Shown: one piece after another, positions 47,097 through 56,749 of the stretch | How the letters are laid out: every line of letters begins with the position of its first letter | Position numbering within the stretch: position 1 is the first letter of the stretch | Assembly: GCA_028583605.1 (NCBI GenBank) | Contig: CM053328.1 | Location: 9,874,782 to 9,938,781, forward strand | DNA length: 64,000 nt | DNA from: Dastarcus helophoroides | Lineage: Eukaryota; Arthropoda; Insecta; Coleoptera; Bothrideridae | Reading direction: 5' to 3' | Notes under the pieces: model-generated | The model's input: only the letters and a program-made list of their open reading frames with translations | The model's database searches: none | What the model was told of the DNA's origin: nothing | Translations under genes and position numbers: made by a program

Positions 47097-49184
47097 ATTC
47101 GAAATACTTTACGAACATTGAAAAATGTAAAGTGAAGTTATTTAAAAAAAATTCAACTTTTTCGTAAATTCTGAATTTTCGATTCAAAAATTAATGTATG
47201 ATGCTTTTACTTCATTTTTTACTTGCAAAGTCGATTTTTTCGACTTTAGCCATTATTATACCATATGTAGGGTTCTTATATCCAAATTTTGTTCATTACA
47301 TTGTTCTCATTTTATGACGCGTGGTAGCCCTCATGGGCTGCTTCTAAGTTGCTGAAAAATTATAAGTTGATTCAGGTCCCGAAACCAGGATTTTTTGGGG
47401 GGGGGGAGGCTGCGATCCTTCTGCTAAAACTACCTAGTCTTTGTTTGCGTCTAGGTTAGAGCTAAGAAGCCACGGTCCAATACTACTTTACTATTAATAT
47501 TATTATTGTATACAAGTATACTAAAATATAAAAAATACACTAAAACCATTTCTAGGAGTCCAACTCTTCTAAACATTCTGACAAAGTAATTTAACAACAA
47601 CGTTGCCTATTTATCCTAATTTAATTTCTAAATAAAAACAGATGTGTGGGTAAGATGATGAAATCACTCAAAAGATATTCCTTAAAATTTATCTTTGAAC
47701 TGTCTTCTATAACCTGCACTTGTGTATGAAAAATGCCTATAGAAAGTGCTCTAGTTTAAAGACATAGTTTGAAGTCAGCTGAAGAAAAATCTTCTTTTTT
47801 TAAATTTTTTTCAAATTTCGATTAAATTCATAATTTTAACATTTATCTCAAATTTAAAGTTTGCACCCAAAAATTTAGAATTTGGATATTCTTTCTAAAT
47901 TATGGAAGATTAGATGTTTTTAAGTTCAAGTTTTCCTCTTAGCGTCCAATTCTTTTTCTAACTGGCAACAAGTTCAATTCCTACGTTTTTTATTTTTGGC
48001 AATTTTGGGAATTGTTGTTGCTATCTGAATTTGCAATGTCGAAGTGCATTTAATTCTTTCGAATTTCAAAAAAAAGTTTTTGCTCTAAAGTTATTTATCG
48101 TTTTTTTTTGTAAATTTTATCTTTAATCCCTAAAAATGTCGACCGTTTTTGGAAATTTTCAATTTGAATTAGATTTTTTGCTAAATGCAAAGTATGATTA
48201 ATACTTTTACTTTTTTTTTCTCAAAATTCAAAGTTTAAAATCTTGGTATTTACTTTAAACCCACAAATATTTTTTTAAACATCAATTCTTTCTGAAAACC
48301 TGAAAATTTTCCCAAAATTTTTGTGAAAAATGCAATTCTGAACTTAATCTTGAGTTTTTTGAATTTGGAATTTTAATTTGAAATGTCTAGAAAAGTCTAC
48401 ATTTAGAGTGGATAAACTCGTTCTAGAAAAAGTTTAATTACGACCGTGGTTATACTTAAAAATAACCAGAATTCATTATTAAACATTTTCGGAAATATTA
48501 ACATTTTAAAAAATTTTGAATTTCCGGACAAAATTACGATATGTTAACTTTTAATGTGACCTGTTCGAACTCGAAATTTTTAGTTTTTTAAATTCGAAAT
48601 TTTAGAAATAAGTTGACATTTAGAATTACTCTCTAAATCCCCAGAAAAAAGAAGCGATACTTTTTGAAAAAAAAAAAGGTTTTGAAGTCAAAATTTTCTA
48701 AAAAAAATCTCTTATTTCTATTAGATAAAATCTTTTAACAAAAACTAATAAAACTCAACATTTTGTCTTGAAACAAAATTTAAAAAATAAACTTTAATAT
48801 TTCCTGAAACTTTCTATAAATTTAATGTCTAGAAAGAAAGTCAAAATATTTTGAAGAAGTCTGAATTTTGAATTAGTGCTAATGTAAAAATTTCGAAAAA
48901 TAAACTAAATTCTTCATGGTAGACCCTTATTGACCGGAAATATTATGTTTTTTTCAATTTATTTAACATTTCTTCGGCCCAGTATTAGCCCTCGGAGTAG
49001 TTGTTTCTTGTGGATCGGGCTTCAAATACTTAAATTTTTAACACAGTAAATTTTTAACACAGTAAATTGATGATGAAACGTCTATTCATGTTAAAATTTC
49101 TTTATTTTTCTTTTTTATATTAAAAAAAATATATATATTTTTATTTTTAAGTATTTCTTCCTCATTGTTCCCCTTCCATGTTAT

Positions 49185-49231
49185 GCACTGCTGACGAGCT
49201 CAAATGAGGGCGAAACATCAATGTCCAGTGC
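49185..49231 (+). ncRNA. hammerhead ribozyme, copy 1
   Basis: Stem I GCACUG (49185-49190) pairs with CAGUGC (49226-49231). CUGACGA (49191-49197) satisfies the CUGANGA core. Stem II GCUC (49198-49201) pairs with GGGC (49208-49211) using one U-G wobble. GAA (49212-49214) completes the core. Stem III ACAU (49215-49218) pairs with AUGU (49221-49224) over a two-base loop CA. C49225 is the expected cleavage nucleotide (GUC triplet). All conserved positions are present, and stem III is short as in transposon-borne hammerheads. Self-cleavage would separate 49225 from 49226. Confidence 0.88.
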
Positions 49232-49620
49232 TACAACCTTTTTTATGTATTTTTTATATTTTCCTAATTTATCAAAAAAACAAAATTTTTATTTTTTCCA
49301 CATCTTATTTTTGGTCTCCTATTTTTCATTCTTCCTATTCTATGTAAAATAAACTAACCTCTTAATTTGTAAACTGTCATGAAGTGACGTTTTCAATAAA
49401 TTTAAATATCACGTAGTCGCATTTCAAAAATTGTTTAGAAAATTGTCAACAAACCATAAAAATTTAAATATTTTCAAACTGGGCCGAAGAAATGTTAAAT
49501 ACATTGAAAAAAACATAATATTTCCGGTCAATAAGGGTCTACCATGAAGAATAAACCTATTCCTCTAACGGAACGAATGGACTCCGCAAATGGTGAGTGC
49601 TTCTAACTACCAAGCTGAAT

Positions 49621-49672
49621 AGATTTCAGCGGTTAGGAACAGTAGTCACCAAGAGCATGTAAGTTCGACCCA
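49621..49672 (+). promoter_or_regulatory. possible internal Pol III promoter (tRNA-like A and B boxes)
   Basis: TTTCAGCGGTTAGGA (49624-49638) resembles a tRNA D-arm A box and AAGTTCGACCC (49661-49671) a B box, about 37 bp apart as in tRNAs. They lie in the spacer between the two ribozyme repeats. The first B-box base is A rather than G, and I could not close an acceptor stem. Confidence 0.35.
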
Positions 49673-49899
49673 CAAATGTAGTTCAATGCCGGAAGGGGTA
49701 TTAGCCCTTGGAGTAGTTGTTTCTTGTGGATCGGGCTTCAAATATTTAAATTTTTAACACAGTAAATTTTTAACACAGTAAATTGATGATGAAACGTCTA
49801 TTCATGTTAAAATTTCTTTATTTTTCTTTTTTAGATTAAAAAAAAAAAATTATTTTTATTTTTAAGTATTTCTTCCTCATTGTTCCCCTTCCATGTTAT

Positions 49900-49946
49900 G
49901 CACTGCTGACGAGCTCAAATGAGAGCGAAACATTGATGTCCAGTGC
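49900..49946 (+). ncRNA. hammerhead ribozyme, copy 2
   Basis: Same fold as copy 1, 715 bp downstream: GCACUG/CAGUGC stem I, CUGACGA core (49906-49912), stem II GCUC/GAGC now with four Watson-Crick pairs, GAA (49927-49929), stem III ACAU/AUGU with loop UG, and C49940 before the cleavage point. The three changes from copy 1 all preserve structure: U-G to U-A in stem II, and two in the stem III loop. Confidence 0.88.
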
Positions 49947-50244
49947 TACAACCTTTTTTATGTATTTTTTATATTTTCCTAATTTATCAAAAAAACAAAA
50001 TTTTTATTTTTTCCACATCTAATTTTTGGTCTCCTATTTTTCATTCTTCCTATTCTATGTAAAATAAACTAACCTCTTAATTTGTAAACTGTCATGAAGT
50101 GACGTTTTCAATAAATTTAAATATCACGTAGTCGCATTTCAAAAATTGTTTAGAAAATTGTCAACAAACCATAAAAATTTAAATATTTTCACACTGGGCC
50201 GAAGAAATGTTAAATAAATGGAAAAAAACAAAATAAACTAAAGT

Positions 50245-52185
50245 CATTAAGCCCATTTTTTTTTCAAAATTTTGACTTCAATCTTAACATTTTTAAACTC
50301 GTGGTAAAAAGTTGTAAAAATTTTATAAATCAAGTTTTTCTAAAAATATGAATTTAAAGTTGAAATGTCGTGATTAAAAGTACAATAAATTCTTAATTAA
50401 AGTTAAAATTTGATCACTAAGATAAAATTTCAATATTTTTTTTAAAGTTTTTACTTGGAATTCGAATTTTGGAGAAAAAAGTCGAATTTTCGAAATCGTA
50501 GTCGAAATATAAACAAATCAACTTCAAGACAGAGAATTTCAAAATTTTCTATTATGAAGTTAAAACTTTTTGAAAAAATTAAAAATTTTCAATTAAGCTC
50601 ATGAGTTAAAATTATTAAAAAATTCCTGAATATTTCACCTTAAAAATGCTCAAGTTTTATGTAAAACTCGAAATTTATAAAAGAATCGACATTTAAGACA
50701 ATTTTTTAAAGTTCAATCGCCATGTTAGAAAAGTTATAAAAGAAGTTCATAAAAATAACCTATTAAAAATGCCTTCCCAAAATAATGGCTTATAAGATAT
50801 TTTAATTTTTTAGTAAAGGGCCTAACATTCAAAATTTTATTCAATAAACCGAATTTAAAATTTAAATTTTTAAATTCCAAAACTGTAAAATTATTATTAC
50901 AAAATCCAAGTTTTTCTCAAAATTTGGTGTTAAATCTCGAAAAATCGCTTGTATAAATTTCCAATTCTTCTCAAAATTTGAATTTTTTTTCAAATTAAAG
51001 AGTTTAAGCTTGAAAAACTTGCAAATTCAACATTATTTTAATAAAATTCAAAACGACTGAAATTTTAAATAAAAAAAAGAAATTTTAAGAAAAGTTTAAA
51101 TTTTCCTAGAAACGAAATCTCAGATTTAAATGTCCAAATATTGGAAAAAAATCAAATGAGTTTAAGGTAAAAATTTCAAGATTTAGGGCGAAAATTCGAG
51201 AATGAACTCGAAATTTTAAGAACTTCTTTATTTGAAAATATTATACTCCTTCTGAATATCCTGAGTATAACCTAAAATATATTATTTTTTTTAATTTCGA
51301 CTGAGATATCAAAATGTTTTTTTTTGTTAATTGTGCATTTTGGCCTGTTAATGCTTTTTTTTTAGAGTATTTTACCTTTTTGGTGTCTTCTTTAGCTTTT
51401 CGTTTCTGCCTAATTTAATATTTTGTTCACCTTTTTACCTTACTTGATTGTGCTTAAAATCCGGTCTCTAATAATAAGAAATGGCGCCAAATTTGAAAAA
51501 TAAAACATCCTTGCATTTCAGTACGAAAACAAAATGATCCATTAAAAATGGTTTTTAAAAAGGTCGCACATCTGGAAAGTTCAGTTTTATCTAGTGTGAA
51601 GCCAAAAAATTTTGGGGAGGCTGCAGCCCCCTAGCCTCCCCCCTGGTTACGAGCCTGAGTTGATTCAAAGAACTATTTAGAAAAGCGTAAAGATTATTTA
51701 AAAAGAAAAACAATTCGTGATCGAAGGGCTTCAATTTAAACTGTCGACTTTGTTTTCGAAATTCTTTAAAAAAAGTTTTCAGAAATTTAGAAGTTCAAAT
51801 TAGAACTCTTGAGATTAAAATTCCAAGTTTTAATAAAAAATTAAATATAAGCTCAGTTTAGTGAAAAAACTTTTGCGATTAAAGTCAAAATGTTTAAAAA
51901 AAATCGAGTCAAAGTACAAAGTTTTGTGGTTCAAATTCTAATTTCGGCAAATAATCGAAATATCGAAATATAATTTCGAAAATAAAATTAAAAAGTTCAG
52001 GAAACATTCAAATTACTGAAAAAACTTTAAGGAAAAATTAAACTTTTTCTTAAATTTCAGATACTTAAATAGTATCATTTAAAAAAAAACCTAACATTGA
52101 ACTTCTTCCTTTAATTCTGATATTTTCTGGAATTTCAATTTTTTAAATATTAATTTTAAAAGCATCGTTATAATTTATTACTTGT
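50245..52185. repeat. A/T-rich low-complexity DNA around the hAT right end
   Basis: Mixed-orientation AAATTTC/GAAATTT words with no clear period. It includes the right part of the hAT-type element up to 51657 and more of the same beyond. No gene is seen. Confidence 0.5.
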
Positions 52186-52186
52186 A

Positions 52187-52634
52187 CTGGGTGGCCAACT
52201 AAGAAAGGACGCCGGTTATATCTCAGCAACGAATCATTTAACAGCTTTGGGAAAAAAAATTCGATAAGAAAACTGGCCCTGAAAAATAGCTTGAAAATAT
52301 TTTTGAAGTTCTAAAATGACCGCTAGGTGGCGTAATAAGTAGAACTGAATAAAAAATTAGGATTTTCTCGAAATGTTGCTTAGTTAAGGTATATTGAAAA
52401 TACATGCATTGTAATTCTAGAATAATTTCGATTCGTTTTTGTTTTACACTTTTTGTTCTATTTTTAAAAATAAAGTGGTGGAAAGAGGTTGAAAAAAAAT
52501 TTAAATGCCCGTTACTTCAGTTAGCCTTAATGAAATTTAACAAATTTAGTCTCTGTAGAAGAAGTATTATTTAGTCTATCGACGGCACTCTGATATGTTT
52601 TTATTTTAAAATTATTGTCGCTGCTACAGCGCAT
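52187..52634. mobile_element. possible transposon end fragment
   Basis: Begins TACTGGGTGGCCAACTAAG and contains TATATCTCAGCAACG and GGTGGCGTAATAAG, phrases similar to those at 16.44-16.65 kb. It abuts the left TIR of the next element. One end only, no ORF. Confidence 0.3.
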
Positions 52635-52636
52635 TA

Positions 52637-54645
52637 TACTGGGTTGGGCAAATCTCCAGGAACGGCTCGATTACAGCCGAACGGGACCTCGTATCAACTT
52701 CGGGTTTTCGACACTGTATTCAGCAAAATTTTAAAACTTCTTGACATCTATTTCAGGACCGTGACGTCATTACGGTTGGAGGTGTGACATAGGTGTCAAT
52801 TTTTTTAATGAAACACCCGGTATATTTTTCTATATTTTTATACTTTAAAGAGTCTTGAATTCAACGATGTAACGTTTGTATTGATTCTGTTATGTAATGT
52901 GGTCTCAATATGGAAAATTTAGAAATTACAATCGTAATTAACAGAGAACAGTAGGATATGACCCCTTCTACCTATCCATCTGATATGGGGAAAGTTTACC
53001 CGATGAAAGATACTTATCGAAAGAAGACATCGTGCTGAATATGAACCAGCTGTATCCAAAAAAGACACTCTTTTTTTACCATATTTTTGTACAAAACCAA
53101 GACCCACGTAAAAAAGTTGTTTTGTAGTCGTTTAATAAAAACACAGGTCACAGTTTAGTTGTTCTCATTCTTTTACTAGTTTATCTAAGTAAGTCGTGGT
53201 ATAAACGTCACTGTGACATTACCTGTGTAATACTAATTTGTGACTCTAAAAACCTGTCTTTAAAATGGCTCAATTGAACGACACTGAACGGATAACTTTA
53301 CTCATGATGATTGGATTCGGAGAGAGGCGTCGATCCCTTCAGGAAGCAACTGACCTCTTCAACGATACTTTTTCTGAGCGAAACCCGATTTCTAAGTCGA
53401 CAGCATGTCGAATTTTGCACAGTTTTGAACATACGGGAAATGTCAAAAACTGACCGCCCAAAAACAGCGACAAACGACGGCAGAGCTTCAGATGTACTGT
53501 TAGCTATTCAGGAGGAGCCTAAAACGTCAATTCCGAAACTTTTATTAGGAACTGGTAACAGTGAAAGATTTGTTCGAAGAATACTCAGGAGAAATAAAAT
53601 ACATCCCTACAAACTCAGCTTAGTTCAGGAACTTGCGGAAGATGACCCTGATCGTCGAATGTAGTTTTGCCAACAAATTATGGATTTCTTAGACGAGACA
53701 CCACAGTTTGTAAATCGCATTTTGTTTTCCGATGAGGCTACATTTTGTTTAAATGGATTTGTCAATCGTCATAATTATCGATATTGGTCTGCTGAGAATC
53801 CACATTGGATGGAAGAAATGCAGACACAACATCCACAAAAAGTAAATGTCTGGGTGGGTATAATTGGAGCACATGTAATAGGGCCGTTTTTTCTAGATGA
53901 TAATTTAACTGGTGATACATATTTAACTTTATTACGCCAAAGAGTTATACCCGCTGTAATTCAGATATTTCCCAACGCGAAAATCCTCAGGTGATCGCAA
54001 ATGATGTGTACTTCCAGCAAGACGGAGCTCCGCCACAATATGCCAGAATTGTAAGAGATTTTTTGGACAATGTCTTAGGTAGAAGGGGTCATATCCAATG
54101 GCCAGCTAGGTCACCTGACCTAACTTCTCTTGATTTCTTTTTCTGGGGTCATTTGAAGTCTGTGGTATATCGCACAAAACCTGCCACGGTACAAGAGCTT
54201 CAAGAAAGAATTCTAGCGGTTGCTGATAACTATTACACCTCAGTCCCTCCTAAATGTTCAGCCGGAATCTGTGGACAGGCTAGCACATTGTCAGGCAGTG
54301 GAAGGATTCCAATTTGAACATTTAATAAAATAAATATTCTCTGTCAATTACGATTGTAATTTTTCCTTATTGAGACCACATTACATAACAGAATCCATAC
54401 AAACGTTACATCGTTGAATTTAGGACTCCTTAAAGTATACAAATATAGAAAAATATACCAGGTGTTTCATTAAAAAAAATTGACACTTATGTCACACCTC
54501 CGACCGTAATGAATGTCACGGTCCTGAAATACATGTCAAAAAGTTTTAAAAATTTTGCTGAATACAGTGTCGAAAACCCACAAGTTGATAAGAGGTCCCG
54601 TTCGGCTGTAATCGAGCCGTTCCGGGACTTTTGCCCAACCCAGTA
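52637..54645 (+). mobile_element. Tc1/mariner-superfamily element with ~310-bp inverted repeats
   Basis: Ends TACTGGGTTGGGCAAA and TTTTGCCCAACCCAGTA are bordered by TA. The inverted repeats extend over about 310 bp (52637-52949 and 54338-54645), through matched blocks such as GTCTCAATATGG / CCTTATTGAGAC and ATTACAATCGTAATT / AATTACGATTGTAAT. A transposase relic on the plus strand fills most of the centre. The element is 2009 bp long. Arm identity is high but several substitutions have accumulated. Confidence 0.85.
53265..54333 (+). pseudogene. Tc1/mariner-superfamily transposase, frameshifted
   Basis: From the ATG at 53265, about 356 codons were originally present. The N-terminus (MAQLNDTERITLLMM) starts a helix-turn-helix region. 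A shift near 53445 moves the frame. The catalytic half shows FSDEATF (first Asp), FQQDGAPPQYA (second) and WPARSPDLTSLDFF (third). I count 36 residues between the second and third Asp, unlike the DD34D mariner at 31.5 kb. Lesions: frameshift near 53445, TAG at 53662-53664 in an otherwise continuous frame, frameshift near 53990 just before the second Asp, and frameshift near 54245, after which the tail ends EHLIK and TAA at 54331-54333. It is inactive. The sequence style matches a common insect family, but the exact clade is not certain. Confidence 0.85.
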
Positions 54646-54723
54646 TAAAATGGTAACAAACTTTGCCGTTTTTCTAAAAAAATTAAATGGAATCATATGT
54701 CAAATTTAATACCTGAAAATAGA

Positions 54724-54870
54724 GATACTCAGTATCTCTCTGAAGCTAATAGCTTGGCTGTCGAAACGCGTTAGAGCAACCTTTGTTGTGTTTTTTAATC
54801 TTTTTTGGTTTCAGGAGACCAGATTTGAATTTCAATTTTTGAAGATAACCAAGGACTAGTCCATTCCACC
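54724..54870 (+). mobile_element. foldback element family A, right arm
   Basis: Complete right half from AGTATCTCTCTGAAG to AGTCCATTCCACC. The central stem reads AATAGC/GCTGTC, so one pair is U-G where other copies have U-A or C-G. The core has CUGAAGC. Confidence 0.8.
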
Positions 54871-54874
54871 GAAG

Positions 54875-56590
54875 TTAATAAAACTAAAAATTTATAGAAA
54901 TCTTTGGGCCTTTTAGTTTGCTATCAAAATTTTACGAAAAAGTAAAATTTGGAAATATGCTGGAAATTATAAGAAAAAGTTAAAATTAAAAAAAAAACGA
55001 GGTGCAAGGTGTAAAAAAATAGGGAAACTTGAAAAGCTTCTTGCATAAGGGCCTATTCCTAGCTAATCCGTTGCCTCTTTTTTACGATTATTCTACTGGA
55101 TTGATTTTTTTTTAAGTTCAATCCTCTCGCAACTGGCAGTATATCCCAGACATTTTACTGTGGCACTTTCCTTCTGATATAATTCTAGTTTTACTCAAAG
55201 TTTAAAATTTTAGAACTAAGATTAGATAAATGAAAATTTTAATGGACGTTCGTGCAGTGAAATCGTAGCTGTTCCCCATTTAATGAATACGACTCCAGCG
55301 AGAGATAACAAAAGTTGGCACTCTTAATTCTCCCAAAAGTTAATTTTTGCGGAACAGTCGAATCTAGGAAATTTCCGGTCGAATTTCATCCTGTTTGGAA
55401 GTTTATTTTTTCCGGACTTATGAAACCATAATAATAAATCGACAGGTTTTAGCAGTTTAAAGGGAATTCTTTCGAACAAAGCACGAGCCGAACTCAGTGT
55501 GGCTTAAAAGAATAATGTTGTTTTCTGTCAGAAGGAATTGAAAAATCAATAGACCATTTTAAAGGATTTTATAGAATACGCTTTTAAAAACGAGATAAAA
55601 CAGGTAAAGCCCGCAGCGCGATTGCAATTTTTCTTGCTTTGATGCTCGCTTCATTATTAAGATGAATTCCTTCCGAGCGGTCTTCGTATCTGATTTGACG
55701 GAGGAAGAAATATGGGGCTGAAATAACTTACTTATATATATTTTGTTGCAAAAAGTGTATTGGAACCCCTTTCTTTGTTCGATGGTGGTAAATGTTTCAA
55801 TCTATTTCGCAAACAAAGGTGTTTAAATTTAGACGGTGGAAGGCCATTATTTTAAATTAAGCCGGTTGTGGTGAAATTTCCTGGCATGCGAGTTAGTTTG
55901 TAGAATTATTATCAATAACAATAGATGTACACGTAAGTAGTGCATGTTCGCCAGCAATCCATTTAAACGACAGCTATATAAACATCAAAGGGGTCGACTG
56001 GGTGTGTTCATATTAGAGACGAAATGCGTTTGATTATTATAAGTGCACGACTTTATCCACTCTGCACCGTTTTATTACTTTATAATTTCGATTCAATCAA
56101 TCCGCAGACGGGAAATTCATTTTTAATTTAAAATTGATTCGATTAAACACCACTCGATTGCGATATTAAATTTAAAACGACGACAAATCCAACTAAAATA
56201 AATCGAAATAAAATCCAATAACGCTCAAAATCTGAATCACAATGTTTTATTGACTAGCGTTGCAACAATGAGTGTTCCTGATTTTATCAAAACACCAGCA
56301 ATACTTTTTATCTCAAACTAGCAAATGGAAATTAATTTTTTTTTAAATAAAACTGTCTTTAGCCAAAAATATAGACTTTCCCTACGGGAAAACCCTGCTG
56401 TCGCCAGTCTACTGCGCACCAATCGTACCTAGAGAGGAGATAGTTGTTTCGATATCATAACAAGTGACTGAAAATTATTCCATTGGTAGATGCATAGGCA
56501 ACCATCAAAAATTGTTACATTGGTATATTCGCCAGCTTAACTAGCTACATTTTTTATTGGCAGCAATAATTCGGAAACTTAACATTATAA
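54875..56590. other. single-copy stretch without recognised gene
   Basis: Moderate composition, no dispersed repeats and only short frames. 55.25-56.2 kb is relatively GC-rich. Nothing recognisable. Confidence 0.35.
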
Positions 56591-56591
56591 T

Positions 56592-56742
56592 AGTTGAAAA
56601 ACAAATCTTATCCCCTAAAACCAAGAAAGTTTAAAAAACACAACGCGTTTGGATAGCCAATCTATCATCTTTAGAGGCAGTTTCAGAAGACAAGGTTTGT
56701 ATTTCAACTTTTGAAGATAACCAAGGACCAGTTCGTTTCACC
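56592..56742. mobile_element. foldback element family A, compact copy
   Basis: The left arm AAACCAAGAAAGTTTAAAAA runs directly into a damaged core (GGATAGCCAATCTATCATC) and then to the right arm's GGTTTGTATTTCAACTTTTG and ACCAAGGACCAGTTCG. One of the two cores is deleted. Confidence 0.75.
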
Positions 56743-56749
56743 TAAAATT

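Larger units (their letters stand above)
48910..50229 (+). mobile_element. hammerhead-ribozyme retroelement (Penelope/retrozyme-like)
   Basis: This 1320-bp element is flanked by a 13-bp duplication, AAAATAAACTAAA (48897-48909 and 50230-50242). Two ~532-bp direct repeats (about 48982-49513 and 49698-50229) start GTATTAGCCC and each hold an intact hammerhead. The 5' end (48910-48980) is an inverted copy of 49480-49551. This is the kind of direct-repeat-plus-inverted-tail layout known for Penelope-like element pseudo-LTRs. Repeats differ by only a few bases, so the insertion is fairly young. There is no protein ORF: it must use another element's reverse transcriptase. It is nested in the hAT-type element. 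The exact superfamily is inferred. Confidence 0.8.
47373..51657. mobile_element. hAT-type element, 4.3 kb, no transposase
   Basis: The left end CAGGTCCCGAAACCAGG and right end CCTGGTTACGAGCCTG are imperfect inverted repeats beginning CAGG. They are flanked by a perfect 8-bp duplication, AGTTGATT (47365-47372 and 51658-51665). CAG-type ends with 8-bp duplications are the hAT hallmark. G-rich subterminal tracts (ten G at about 47397) and GGGGAGGCTGCAGCCCC near the right end support real termini. The interior is degenerate A/T-rich DNA with the nested ribozyme element at 48910-50229. I see no hAT transposase, so it would have depended on one in trans. Confidence 0.75.

Noticed and set aside
54487..54709. 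Sense and antisense ORFs near the right end of the 52.6-54.6 kb element
   Set aside because: They lie in the 310-bp inverted repeat, and the matching left TIR has no equivalent conserved frame.
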